Source: CAWGJC01 sp965276665 (lineage in GTDB: Bacteria > Pseudomonadota > Alphaproteobacteria > Acetobacterales > Acetobacteraceae). Taken from it: 64,000 bases of DNA. The notes beneath the pieces are model-generated. The model had not been told where the DNA came from and did no database searches. It saw only the letters and a program-made list of their open reading frames with translations. Below, in pieces: positions 51,689 through 60,164 of this stretch; within the stretch, counting starts at the first letter, position 1, and each line of letters begins with the position of its first letter. The DNA lies in the NCBI GenBank assembly GCA_965276665.1, contig OZ255620.1, forward strand, positions 2,170,001 through 2,234,000, given 5' to 3'. Both the position numbers and the translations under genes were made by a program.

Positions 51689-52297
51689 TCACATCGGCGG
51701 GACGAGACCGTCCTTGCCGACCGAGATGCTGCCCGCCGTCATCGTACCGTCATCGGCGCGCGTGCCATTGATGATGACATGCGCGCCTGGCGTCAGCGCC
51801 GCGCGGTCGGCGGGGGAATAGGTGACGAACGGCACGTTGTCCGGCACCACCACCGTCTTCTCGCCGCCCTTGTAGGTGATCGTGATCGTGCGGCCATTGG
51901 CATTCACCAGGCTGCCGATCGTGCCATTGGTCATCGAGCTGCCGGGGCCGGTATCCCAGGGATGGTTGCCCTCGCCGACGCCGCGCATCGCGGACGGAAA
52001 GACCTGGATCTCGAGCGCGCGGAGTGTGCCATCCGGCTGCGGCACGGCGGCGGTGCCGATATAGCTGCCGGTCGCGATATCGCTCGGCTTCGCCTCGCTG
52101 AGCCAGGTGACGCGCAGATTGGCGGGAAGCGCCACCGTCGCCTTGCTCTGGTCGCGCAGCGTGAGCGCCATGCTGTCGCCCGTCACGGTGTCGATGGTGC
52201 CGCGAAGCCGCGCCGGCGTGCCGGCGGTTTGCGCCTGAGCCACGCCGGCGGCGAGCGAAAGCCCGGCGGCCAGCGCCAGGAGGGTTCGTCTGTTCAT
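51689..52297 (-). CDS. Secreted hypothetical protein, DUF5666-like
   Basis: The 202-residue protein has a signal peptide (MNRRTLLALAAGLSLAAGVA, cleavage after AQA) and a beta-rich mature part with repeated small-barrel segments: RLRGTIDTVTGDSMALTLRD, SYIGTAAVPQPDGTLRALEI, GTIGSLVNANGRTITITY and VIINGTRADDGTMTAGSISV. Such segments resemble the DUF5666/OB-like beta proteins of the bacterial periplasm. Function is unknown. The ATG at 52297 follows CTGGAG; a GTG directly before it is not needed. Confidence 0.7.
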   Translation of the reverse strand: MNRRTLLALAAGLSLAAGVAQAQTAGTPARLRGTIDTVTGDSMALTLRDQSKATVALPANLRVTWLSEAKPSDIATGSYIGTAAVPQPDGTLRALEIQVFPSAMRGVGEGNHPWDTGPGSSMTNGTIGSLVNANGRTITITYKGGEKTVVVPDNVPFVTYSPADRAALTPGAHVIINGTRADDGTMTAGSISVGKDGLVPPM

Positions 52298-52456
52298 CAC
52301 AACTCCAGTTCAGGCCAGAACGGGCGGGATCGCCCAGCTTTTGACGCCAGCGCGGCGCCCGGCATTCCTCAACATTACTGCAGGATAACGATTCCACCAC
52401 ATGGCGCGCGGGCCCGATCGGCGCTATAGCGGCCTGGACACATCGAGGGTCCCACG

Positions 52457-53350
52457 ATGCATCGCCGCGCCTTCCTCGGCTCCGCCGCAGCACTTTCCCT
52501 GCTCACGACCCCCCTGCTCACGACGGGCGCCCGCGCCCAGCGGGCGGCCGCGGGCACCGTCTCGGTGCTCTATGCCGGCTCCCTCGTCACGCTGATGGAG
52601 CATGGCATCGGCCCTGCCTTCGACGCGCAGACGCATGGCCGGTTCCAGGGCTACGCCGGCGGGTCGAACGGCCTCGCCAACCAGATCAAGGGCAAGCTCC
52701 GCCAGGCCGATGTGTTCATCAGCGCGACGCCCAGCGTGAACGACACGCTGACCGGCAGCGCGAACGGCGGCTGGGTGAGCTGGTATGCGACCTTCGCGCA
52801 ATCGCCGCTGGTGATCGGCTACAATCCGAATTCCGGCTTCGCGGCCGACCTCAGGAGCAAGCCCTGGTACGAGGTGCTGCAGGAGCCAGGCATCCGCATC
52901 GGCCGCACCGACCCCAAGCTCGATCCGAAAGGCAAGCTCACGCTCGACCTGCTCGCCAAGGCCGCGAACGTGTACAAGCTGCCCGACCTGTCGGAGAAGG
53001 TGCTGGGCGCGCCCGACAATCCGGCGCAGGTCTTCCCCGAGGAGACGCTGATCGGGCGGCTGCAATCCGGACAGCTCGATATCGGGTTCTTCTACTCGAC
53101 CGAGACCGCCGATCTGAAAATCCCCGCGATCACCCTGCCGGCGGAAACCGCGCTCGCCGCCCATTACACGGCGACGGTGCTGGAGCACGCGCCGAACCCG
53201 GCGGCCGGCGCGCGTCTCGTCGGCTTCCTGCTCGGGCGCCAGGGGCAGGCGATCATGCGCCAGCACGGGCTCGATCTCGTCACGCCGAGCGTGAGCGGCG
53301 ATGCGAGCGCGGTGCCGGCCTCGCTGCGGGCGATGCTCAAGCCGGCGTGA
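52457..53350 (+). CDS. Molybdate/tungstate-type substrate-binding protein
   Basis: This 297-residue periplasmic binding protein has a signal peptide starting MHRRAFLGSAAALSLLTTPL. The mature part begins with SVLYAGSLVTLMEHGIGPAF, which resembles the WtpA/ModA group of molybdate and tungstate binders, and then KLRQADVFISATPSVND. It forms a unit with the fused permease-ATPase gene, with four bases of overlap. Molybdate would fit the need of the PaoABC enzyme in this window. Ligand assignment is by family only. Confidence 0.78.
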   Translation: MHRRAFLGSAAALSLLTTPLLTTGARAQRAAAGTVSVLYAGSLVTLMEHGIGPAFDAQTHGRFQGYAGGSNGLANQIKGKLRQADVFISATPSVNDTLTGSANGGWVSWYATFAQSPLVIGYNPNSGFAADLRSKPWYEVLQEPGIRIGRTDPKLDPKGKLTLDLLAKAANVYKLPDLSEKVLGAPDNPAQVFPEETLIGRLQSGQLDIGFFYSTETADLKIPAITLPAETALAAHYTATVLEHAPNPAAGARLVGFLLGRQGQAIMRQHGLDLVTPSVSGDASAVPASLRAMLKPA

Positions 53351-55215
53351 CACGACGGCCGCCGGCGCCGCTTCCCTGGCTCGGCGCGCTGCTCGCAGCC
53401 TACCTGATCGCGCCCTTTCTCGCGGGCTTCGGGCAGATCGGCCTCGCGGATTGGCGGGGCGCCGCGTGGCCGGAGCTCGGCAATGCCAGCCTCGTCTCGA
53501 TCGCGAGCGCCACCATCGCGACGCTGCTGGTGGCCGCCGGCGGCATCCCGCTCGGCTACACCCTGGCGCGCGCGCCGGCGGAAGGCGGACGTCGGCGGAT
53601 CACCGCCGCGATCGGCTTCCTGGTGCAGTTGCCGCTCGCCCTGCCGCCGCTGGCGAGCGGCGTTCTGCTGCTCTTCCTGCTCGGCTATGCGAGTCCGCTC
53701 GGGCGGCTGACGCAGGGCGCGCTGACCGACAGTTTCGCCGGCATCGTGCTGGCGGAGGCCTTCGTCGCCGCCCCCTTCCTGATCATCGCCGCGCGTTCCG
53801 CCTTCGCCGGGCTCGATCCGGTGCTGGAGGATGTCGCGGCGACGCTCGGCCACCGCCGAGGGTCGGTGTTCCGCCGGGTCAGCCTGCCGATCACCGGGCG
53901 CGCGATCCTGGCCGGCGCGCTGCTCGCCTGGCTGCGCGCCTTTGGCGAGTTCGGCGCGACGGTGATGGTGGCGTACCACCCCTATTCGCTGCCGGTCTAT
54001 ACCTACGTCGCCTTTGGCACGGATGGGCTGCCGGCGATGCTGCCGGTTTTGCTCCCCACCCTGCTCGCCGCCATCGCGGTGATGGCGGTCGCCGCCCTGG
54101 TGCAGTTCCGCCATCCGATGCGCGCGGCGCGGGCCGGCTGGGCGGAACGGGTGCCGCCCATCGCCGCCCTCGCCCCCGCCGTCATCACCCGGCCGCCAGC
54201 GGCCGGCAAAACGCTCGATCTCGGCTTCCGCCGCACGCTCGACGGATTCCAGCTCGACATCGCCTGGCGAACCGGCGCACGGCGGCTCGCGATCCTGGGC
54301 GCGTCGGGCTCCGGCAAGTCGATGACCTTGCGGCTGATCGCCGGGCTCGACCCGGCGCCGGGCGGCACGCTCAGCTTCGGCGGCCGCGATCTCGCGCGCC
54401 TGCCGCCGGAGCAGCGCGGGGTCGCCTATGTGCCGCAGAGTTACGCGCTGTTCCCGCACCTGCCGGTGCTGCGCCAGGCCGCGTTCGGGGTTGGCAGCAC
54501 CGAGGCGGCCGCGCGCGGCTGGATCGCGCGGCTCGGCCTGGCCGGGCTCGAGAACCGGCTGCCGGCGGCGCTCTCGCTCGGCCAGCAGCAGCGCGTGGCG
54601 CTGGCGCGCGCGCTCGCCCGGCCGGCCGATCTCCTCCTGCTCGACGAGCCGTTCTCCGCGCTCGACGCGCCGTTGCGGATCGAGCTTCGCCAAGTGCTGC
54701 GCGCATTGCAGGCGGAGCTGGACGCGACGACGATCCTGGTCACCCACGATCCGGAGGAGGCGTTCCTGCTGGCCGACGAGCTCCTCGTCGTGCAGTCGGG
54801 GCATGTGCTGCAGGCCGGCCCGGTGGAGCGCGTCTTCGCGCGTCCCGCGAGCGAGGCGGCGGCCCGGCTGCTCGGCGCCACGGTGATCGCGTCGGGCCAG
54901 GCGGAGGCGGCGGGGATCGCGCTCGGCGGCGGCGTGGTGATCGCGATCGGCGAGGCGATGGCGCCGGGCCGCGTCGGCTGGTCCGTCCGGCCCGAAAACA
55001 TCCGGATCGAGCGCGACGGGTGCTGCCAGGCCACCATCACGGAGATCGGCACCCCCGTCGCGGGGCGGCGGCCGGTCGCGCTCCGTCTCGGCGAGTGTGC
55101 GCTGCGCACGCTCATCGATCCGGGCATGCCAATCGCGCCCGGCCCATGCCGCGTGACGATCGACCCCGCCGCCGTGCAGGTCTGGCCGGCGGTCAGCCCA
55201 GCCGCTTCGCCATGA
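53347..55215 (+). CDS. Fused ABC permease-ATPase for molybdate/tungstate-type uptake
   Basis: This 622-residue protein joins two components that are usually separate. Residues 1-265 form a ModB/WtpB-type permease with about six helices and the EAA loop VAATLGHRRGSVFRRVSLPI. Residues about 285-500 are an ATPase: Walker A GASGSGKSMTLRLIAGL at 318, signature LSLGQQQRVALARAL, Walker B LLLLDEPFSALDAPL and VTHDPEEAFLLADELL. The end (about 540-622) resembles a TOBE/MOP domain. The start is GTG at 53347, overlapping the binding-protein stop. The signature Gly is replaced (LSLGQ). A ModBC fusion is the best reading. Confidence 0.82.
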   Translation: MTRRPPAPLPWLGALLAAYLIAPFLAGFGQIGLADWRGAAWPELGNASLVSIASATIATLLVAAGGIPLGYTLARAPAEGGRRRITAAIGFLVQLPLALPPLASGVLLLFLLGYASPLGRLTQGALTDSFAGIVLAEAFVAAPFLIIAARSAFAGLDPVLEDVAATLGHRRGSVFRRVSLPITGRAILAGALLAWLRAFGEFGATVMVAYHPYSLPVYTYVAFGTDGLPAMLPVLLPTLLAAIAVMAVAALVQFRHPMRAARAGWAERVPPIAALAPAVITRPPAAGKTLDLGFRRTLDGFQLDIAWRTGARRLAILGASGSGKSMTLRLIAGLDPAPGGTLSFGGRDLARLPPEQRGVAYVPQSYALFPHLPVLRQAAFGVGSTEAAARGWIARLGLAGLENRLPAALSLGQQQRVALARALARPADLLLLDEPFSALDAPLRIELRQVLRALQAELDATTILVTHDPEEAFLLADELLVVQSGHVLQAGPVERVFARPASEAAARLLGATVIASGQAEAAGIALGGGVVIAIGEAMAPGRVGWSVRPENIRIERDGCCQATITEIGTPVAGRRPVALRLGECALRTLIDPGMPIAPGPCRVTIDPAAVQVWPAVSPAASP

Positions 55216-55663
55216 ACACGCTGAGCGGGTCGGGCCGGTAGGCGGCGAAGGGCGGCCGCGCGACGAAGCCCAGCCGGCGGTAGAGGCCGAGCGCCTCGAC
55301 GGAGTTCACGCCGGTCTCGAGGAACAGGCTGGTGACGCCTTCCGCCGCGGCCGCGCGCTCGATCGCGGCGATCAGCATGGTGGCCAAACCGCGGCCGCGC
55401 GCATCCGGCACGACGAACAGCCGCTTCATCTCCGCCGACATGCTGTCGAGGCGCACGTAGCCGCCGCAGCCGAGCGCGATGCCCTCCTCCCTTACGACGA
55501 AGAACCGCGCATCCGCCGCGAGCAGCGCGGCGATGTCGAGACCGTGCCGGCTCTCCGCCGGGTAGAGCGCCGCCGAGCGCGCATCCGCCTGCGCGAGCAG
55601 AGCACGAATTGCCGGCTGGTTGGGCGTCTCGCGTCGGATCATTGGCGTGGTTCGCGGTGGCAT
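55193..55663 (-). CDS. GNAT-family N-acetyltransferase
   Basis: This 156-residue protein has the GNAT fold: a variable N-terminus, LGCGGYVRLDSMSAEMKRLF, and the acetyl-CoA loop VVPDARGRGLATMLIAAIER (RxxGxA). The C-terminal strand is EALGLYRRLGFVARPPF. It transfers an acetyl group to an unknown amine. The start at 55663 is used; an ATG at 55642 is possible. Its end overlaps the convergent ABC fusion gene by 23 bases. Confidence 0.87.
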   Translation of the reverse strand: MPPRTTPMIRRETPNQPAIRALLAQADARSAALYPAESRHGLDIAALLAADARFFVVREEGIALGCGGYVRLDSMSAEMKRLFVVPDARGRGLATMLIAAIERAAAAEGVTSLFLETGVNSVEALGLYRRLGFVARPPFAAYRPDPLSVFMAKRLG

Positions 55664-55883
55664 CGTCCGTAATCATCCATTGTCCGCTTGGATCGGATCG
55701 AATACGATCGTTCTATGCTCTTCGCGATGATCAAGCGCACGATCCGACGCACGACGCCCTGCCGGGCGGGTCGGATGCGCGCGCCGCGCGACTAGCGGCA
55801 CCGCCCATCACCGAGGCCCCCGCCGGATCGCGACGGGGCCGGGGTTCCGCTCCTGACGCCGCCGGCCAGCAGGAGACGAACCG

Positions 55884-56945
55884 ATGAATTTCCCCAGCCC
55901 CCAAGAAGACAGACCGCCCGCGCCGCTCCGGCGCCTGCCCGCGGCCCCGGCGGTCGCGATCGTCGGCGCCACCGGCGCGGTCGGCGCCGAGCTGATCGCC
56001 TGCCTGGAGGCGCGGAGCACTCCGCTCGCCTCGCTCCGCCTGCTCGCCTCCACCCGCTCCGCCGGCGCGCGCCTTCCCTTCGCCGGGGAGTCGCTGCCGG
56101 TGCAGGCGCTGACGATGAACGGGCTGGAGGGCATCGATCTCGCCTTCTTCTCCGCCGGCAGCGCGGTCTCCCGCGGCGTGGCGCGCGCCGCGGCGGCGCG
56201 CGGGACCATCGTGATCGACAATTCCTCCGCCTTCCGGATGGAGCCGGACGTGCCGCTGGTGGTGCCGGAGGTGAACCCGGACGCGCTGGTGAGCCATGCG
56301 GGGCTGATCGCCAATCCGAATTGCGTCGCGATCATCGCCGCGGTCGCGCTCGCACCATTGCACCGGCAGGTTCCGCTGCGGCGGGTGATCGCCGCCACCT
56401 ACCAGGCGGCCTCGGGCGCCGGGGCGGCGGCGATGGCGGAGCTCCGCACCGCCACCGAGGCGCATCTCGCGGGGCGCGACCATCCGCCCGCGGTGCTCGC
56501 CCATCCGGCCGCCTTCAACCTGTTCAGCCACGACACGGCGATCGACGCCGCGACCGGGGAGAACGAGGAGGAGACGAAGGTGGTGCGCGAGCTGCGCAAG
56601 ATCCTCGACGCGCCGGATCTCCGCATCGGCGTCACCTGCATCCGCGTGCCGGTGCTGCGCGCTCACACCATCGCGCTGACGCTCGAGTTCGACCGGCCGA
56701 TGGCGCCCGATGCGGCGCGCTCGATCCTCGCCGCCGCGCCCGGCCTGCGCATCGTGGACGACCGCGCGCGCAACCATTTCCCGATGCCGCGCGAGGCGAC
56801 CGGCCAGGGGGATGTGCTGGTCGGCCGGATCCGGGAGGATGCGTCCGATCCCTCCGGCCGCTCGCTCGCTCTGCTGATCGCCGGCGATCAGCTGCTGAAG
56901 GGTGCTGCGCTGAACGCGGTGCAAATCGCCGAACGGCTCACTTGA
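55884..56945 (+). CDS. asd: Aspartate-semialdehyde dehydrogenase
   Basis: This 353-residue enzyme reduces aspartyl phosphate to aspartate 4-semialdehyde in the lysine/threonine/methionine pathway. The NADP site is AVAIVGATGAVGAELIACLE, the catalytic Cys lies in LIANPNCVAIIAAVALAPL, and FRMEPDVPLVVPEVNPDAL, TYQAASGAGAAAM and RVPVLRAHTIALTLEF are also typical. The N-terminus is about 20 residues longer than usual. AGGAGA lies upstream of the ATG. The stop overlaps the convergent ABC transporter gene by eight bases. Confidence 0.9.
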   Translation: MNFPSPQEDRPPAPLRRLPAAPAVAIVGATGAVGAELIACLEARSTPLASLRLLASTRSAGARLPFAGESLPVQALTMNGLEGIDLAFFSAGSAVSRGVARAAAARGTIVIDNSSAFRMEPDVPLVVPEVNPDALVSHAGLIANPNCVAIIAAVALAPLHRQVPLRRVIAATYQAASGAGAAAMAELRTATEAHLAGRDHPPAVLAHPAAFNLFSHDTAIDAATGENEEETKVVRELRKILDAPDLRIGVTCIRVPVLRAHTIALTLEFDRPMAPDAARSILAAAPGLRIVDDRARNHFPMPREATGQGDVLVGRIREDASDPSGRSLALLIAGDQLLKGAALNAVQIAERLT

Positions 56946-58719
56946 CCGGTTCGGCGGCCGGGATCAGCCGGCCGGCGCTGCCCTCCTGGCGCTCGAAGGT
57001 GATCTCCCGGTCGTGCATGCCGACCGCGCCGGCGCTATGGGCGATGGAGACGATGGTGGTGGCCGGCAGGGTCTTGTGCAGCACCGCATGCAGCGCGCGC
57101 TCGGCCTCGGGGTCCAGATTGGCGGTCGCCTCGTCGAGGAACAGCCAATCCGGCTTCAGCAGCAGCGCGCGCGCCATCGCCAGGCGCTGCTGCTCGCCGC
57201 CGGACAGGCGGTGCGACCAGTTGGCGTGCTCGTCGAGACCGGCGGCGAGACCGCCGAGACCGGCGCCCGTCAGCGCCTCGCCGACCGCCGCATCGGTGAA
57301 GCCGCCCGGCGCCTCCGGGTAGCACACCGCCTCGCGCAGCGTGCCGATCGGGAAATACGGGCGTTGCGGCAGGAACAGGATGCGCCCGGCGGGGCGCTGC
57401 ACACGCCCGGCCGCGAACGGCCAGATGCCCGCGATCAGGCGGAACAGCGTCGACTTGCCAGAGCCGGAGCGGCCGGTGATCACCGTGGATTCGCCCGGGC
57501 GGATGGCGAGCGAGGCATGGTCGAGCAGCTTCGCGCCGCCCGGCAGGGTGAGGGTGAGGTCCTCGAGCGCGAACCCGCCATCCGACGCCGTGCCCATCAC
57601 CGCCCCCGTGCTGCCGAGCGCCGCCGCGGCGTGCACCGCGCGCTGGAAGGTCGCGAGACGCTCGACCTCGGAGCGCCAGGTGGCGAGCGATGCGTAGGAG
57701 TTGATGAACCACGACATCGCGCCCTGCACCTGGCCGAACGCGTCGGCGGTCTGCGTCAGCACGCCGAGCGCGATCGCGCCCGAGAAATAGCGCGGCGCCG
57801 CGACCACGAAGGGAAACACGTTCGAGACCTGCCCGTAGCCGAAGGTCAGCCCGTTCAGCAGCTTGGTCCGCCGCATGATCCCCCACCAGTTGGTGACCAC
57901 GCCGACGAACCGTCCCGCGAGACCCGCCTTTTCCTGCGCCTCGCCACCATAGAGCGCGACGCCCTCGGCATTCTCCCGCAGGCGCACCAGGGCGAAGCGG
58001 AAATCCGCCTCGTAGCGCTGCTGCTGGAAGTTCAGCAGGGCGAGCGGCCGCCCGACCAGATGGGTGAGCCAGGTGCCGACGATCGCGTAGAGCAGCGCCA
58101 CCCAGACCATGTAGCCTGGGATGGTGATGCCGAGGAGCGTGAGCGGGCCGGAAATCGCCCACAGAATGCCGAGGAAGCTCAGCAGGTTGACGATGTTGGA
58201 GATCAGATCGAAGCCGAGTGAGAGCGTGTCGTTGACGAAGCTCCGGATGTCCTCGGAGATACGCTGGTCGGGGTTGTCGGTGGCGACCCCCTCCGGGTCG
58301 GCCGCGAGGGTGATGCGGTAGTAGCTGTGCTCGGTCAGCCACTCATCGACGAATTGCCGCGTCATCCACCGCCGCCAGCGGATCTGCAGCCACTGGGTGA
58401 GATAGGTGCGGTAGACCTGCACGATGATAAACACGGGCGCGATGATGGCGAAGCCGGGCAGGCCGCCGAGGAACCCGCCGCCCTTTGGCTGCGGATACCA
58501 GAACAGCATCAGCTCGACGAACGCGCGCCAATCCTTGACCTCGAGCGCGTTGTAGAGAGCCCGGCTCCAGAAGCTGGAGACGACGTTGAGCGCCACCATG
58601 AACAAGGTGAGCGCCAGGACCGAGAGAAGGAGGCCCCAGGCGGACCATTTCTCCTCGGAGCGGAAATAGGGCCGCGTCAGTCTCCAGACATCCCGCAGGA
58701 ACGAACCAAGGCTGCGCAT
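56938..58719 (-). CDS. SbmA/BacA-like ABC transporter (permease-ATPase)
   Basis: This 593-residue half-transporter has an N-terminal membrane domain of the ABC_membrane_2 (SbmA/BacA, YddA) type: RALYNALEVKDWRAFVELML, WLTEHSYYRITLAADPEGVA and NPDQRISEDIRSFVNDTL, which is the family hallmark. The ATPase part has GRSGSGKSTLFRLIAGIWP, LSGGEQQRLAMARALLLKP and LFLDEATANLDPEAE. Proteins of this family export or import peptides and very-long-chain fatty acids, and in Rhizobium affect lipid A. The start is the ATG at 58719. No partner gene is adjacent. Confidence 0.88.
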   Translation of the reverse strand: MRSLGSFLRDVWRLTRPYFRSEEKWSAWGLLLSVLALTLFMVALNVVSSFWSRALYNALEVKDWRAFVELMLFWYPQPKGGGFLGGLPGFAIIAPVFIIVQVYRTYLTQWLQIRWRRWMTRQFVDEWLTEHSYYRITLAADPEGVATDNPDQRISEDIRSFVNDTLSLGFDLISNIVNLLSFLGILWAISGPLTLLGITIPGYMVWVALLYAIVGTWLTHLVGRPLALLNFQQQRYEADFRFALVRLRENAEGVALYGGEAQEKAGLAGRFVGVVTNWWGIMRRTKLLNGLTFGYGQVSNVFPFVVAAPRYFSGAIALGVLTQTADAFGQVQGAMSWFINSYASLATWRSEVERLATFQRAVHAAAALGSTGAVMGTASDGGFALEDLTLTLPGGAKLLDHASLAIRPGESTVITGRSGSGKSTLFRLIAGIWPFAAGRVQRPAGRILFLPQRPYFPIGTLREAVCYPEAPGGFTDAAVGEALTGAGLGGLAAGLDEHANWSHRLSGGEQQRLAMARALLLKPDWLFLDEATANLDPEAERALHAVLHKTLPATTIVSIAHSAGAVGMHDREITFERQEGSAGRLIPAAEPVK

Positions 58720-58822
58720 CGTCAGCGTCTCTCCGGGGAATTCGGCGGGGCCGATCGGTGGTTTGGCGAATGCATGCGGATGGTCAGATGCAGATGGCGG
58801 GCCCCGATGTCGAGGGCGGCGG

Positions 58823-59089
58823 TCAGGTCCGGCGCAGCCGCAGGCGGATTACGCCCCGCATCGCCTCGGGAGGGATCGGCTTGCCCTTGCGGAGGATGTC
58901 GATGCGTCCCTCCGTGGCGAGGCCGGCGGCAACGCGGCGCACCGGCGCCAGCAGGCTCTGCCAGACGGCGGGAGAGCCGGCGGCCAGGGCGCGCGCCGCC
59001 TCGCTCGGGCAGATCGACCGCTCCGGCCCGCGCTCGGCCACGAGATCGAGGATCGCCGCCGCAATCGCCGCCTCGTCCATCTCGGTCAC
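58823..59089 (-). CDS. DUF3253 protein
   Basis: This 88-residue protein matches DUF3253: AAILDLVAERGPERSICPSE, ARALAAGSPAVWQSLLAPVR and LATEGRIDILRKGKPIPPEA with GVIRLRLRR at the end. It is probably a winged-helix domain and may bind nucleic acid. The start is GTG at 59089 or ATG at 59080; neither has a strong ribosome binding site. No partner is visible. Confidence 0.75.
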   Translation of the reverse strand: MTEMDEAAIAAAILDLVAERGPERSICPSEAARALAAGSPAVWQSLLAPVRRVAAGLATEGRIDILRKGKPIPPEAMRGVIRLRLRRT

Positions 59090-59207
59090 GCGCGGGGGGG
59101 ATACATGCCGCTCACCGCAGCACGCTGCCTCGCCGCAGGCCGCCGGACAAGTCTCCTGCGGAGTAATCTTCGGTAATCTTCACGCGGGGCCGGATAGCGA
59201 TTGGCGG

Positions 59208-60050
59208 TCAGCGCGGGCGCGAGAGCGGTGCGTGGCGGATTGCGGAACTGAACAGAAAACCCTGCCCCTCGTCGCACCCGAGGGCGGCGAGAAAGCGGCG
59301 CTGCGTCTCGGTCTCGATCCCCTCGGCGATCACCTCGAGCCCGAGAGCGTGCCCGGTCGCCACCAGCGCCGCGACCATCGCCGCCTCCTCACCCTCCTCG
59401 TTCACCGCGGCGATGATCGAGCGGTCGAGCTTCACCGTCGTGAAGGGAAGCTGGCGCAGCACCGACAGGCTGGAGAGGCCGAGCCCGAAATGATCGAGCG
59501 CGATCCTGAGGCCGAGATCGCGCAGCGCGGAGAGCGCAAGCAGCGTGTCGTCACGCTCCTCGATCAGCATCGGTTCTGCGAGCTCGAGCTCCAGCCGCTC
59601 GGGCGGCAGCCCGCTTTCCTCGAGCGCCATCGCCACCTGCTCGAGCAGCGCGAAGCCGCGCATCTGGCGCGCGGCGATGTTCACCGAGACCACCGCGTCC
59701 GGGTCCTGCCACGCCGCCGCCTCGGCGCAGGCGCGGCGCAGGATCCAGCCGCCGATCTCGACGATCAGCTCGCTCTGCTCGGTCACGGGGATGGAGAAGG
59801 CGGGCGAGTTCGTGCCGCGCGGGCGATGCGGCCAACGCACCAGCGCCTCCGCGCCGGTCGCCGCGCAATCCGCCAGGCGGCAGCGCGGCTGGTAGTGCAG
59901 CACCAGCGCCTCCTGGCGCAGCGCATCCCGGATCTCCTGCTCGAGCTTCCTGTGCTGCCGGCGCTCGACCCGGCGCTGCTGCGCCGCCGCCCCGGCCGGA
60001 AACGCCTCCGGCCTCGGGATCGGGTCTGCGACGGGGTCGGCGAGGAGCAT
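59208..60050 (-). CDS. EAL-domain protein, likely c-di-GMP phosphodiesterase with altered metal site
   Basis: This 280-residue protein is a stand-alone EAL domain without a sensor part. Present motifs are TGAEALVRWPHR (the EAL site), VVSVNIAARQM, LELELAEPMLIEE, FTTVKLDRSIIAA and LEVIAEGIETETQRR, with QGFLFSSAI at the end. In active enzymes the loop is DDFGTG; here it reads LDHFGLGLSSLSVL, so the second metal-binding Asp is His. Activity may be low or lost, leaving c-di-GMP binding only. It is divergent from the gene at 60165. Confidence 0.88.
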   Translation of the reverse strand: MLLADPVADPIPRPEAFPAGAAAQQRRVERRQHRKLEQEIRDALRQEALVLHYQPRCRLADCAATGAEALVRWPHRPRGTNSPAFSIPVTEQSELIVEIGGWILRRACAEAAAWQDPDAVVSVNIAARQMRGFALLEQVAMALEESGLPPERLELELAEPMLIEERDDTLLALSALRDLGLRIALDHFGLGLSSLSVLRQLPFTTVKLDRSIIAAVNEEGEEAAMVAALVATGHALGLEVIAEGIETETQRRFLAALGCDEGQGFLFSSAIRHAPLSRPR

Positions 60051-60164
60051 CAGAACTCGTGGCTTGCTGCGCCGCGAGTGTCGGCCGGATTGCTTGCCGA
60101 AGCATGAACGGCCGGCCGCGCCGCATTAAAGATAACTTCACCTGTAGCCGGGATAGTTGCCGGC

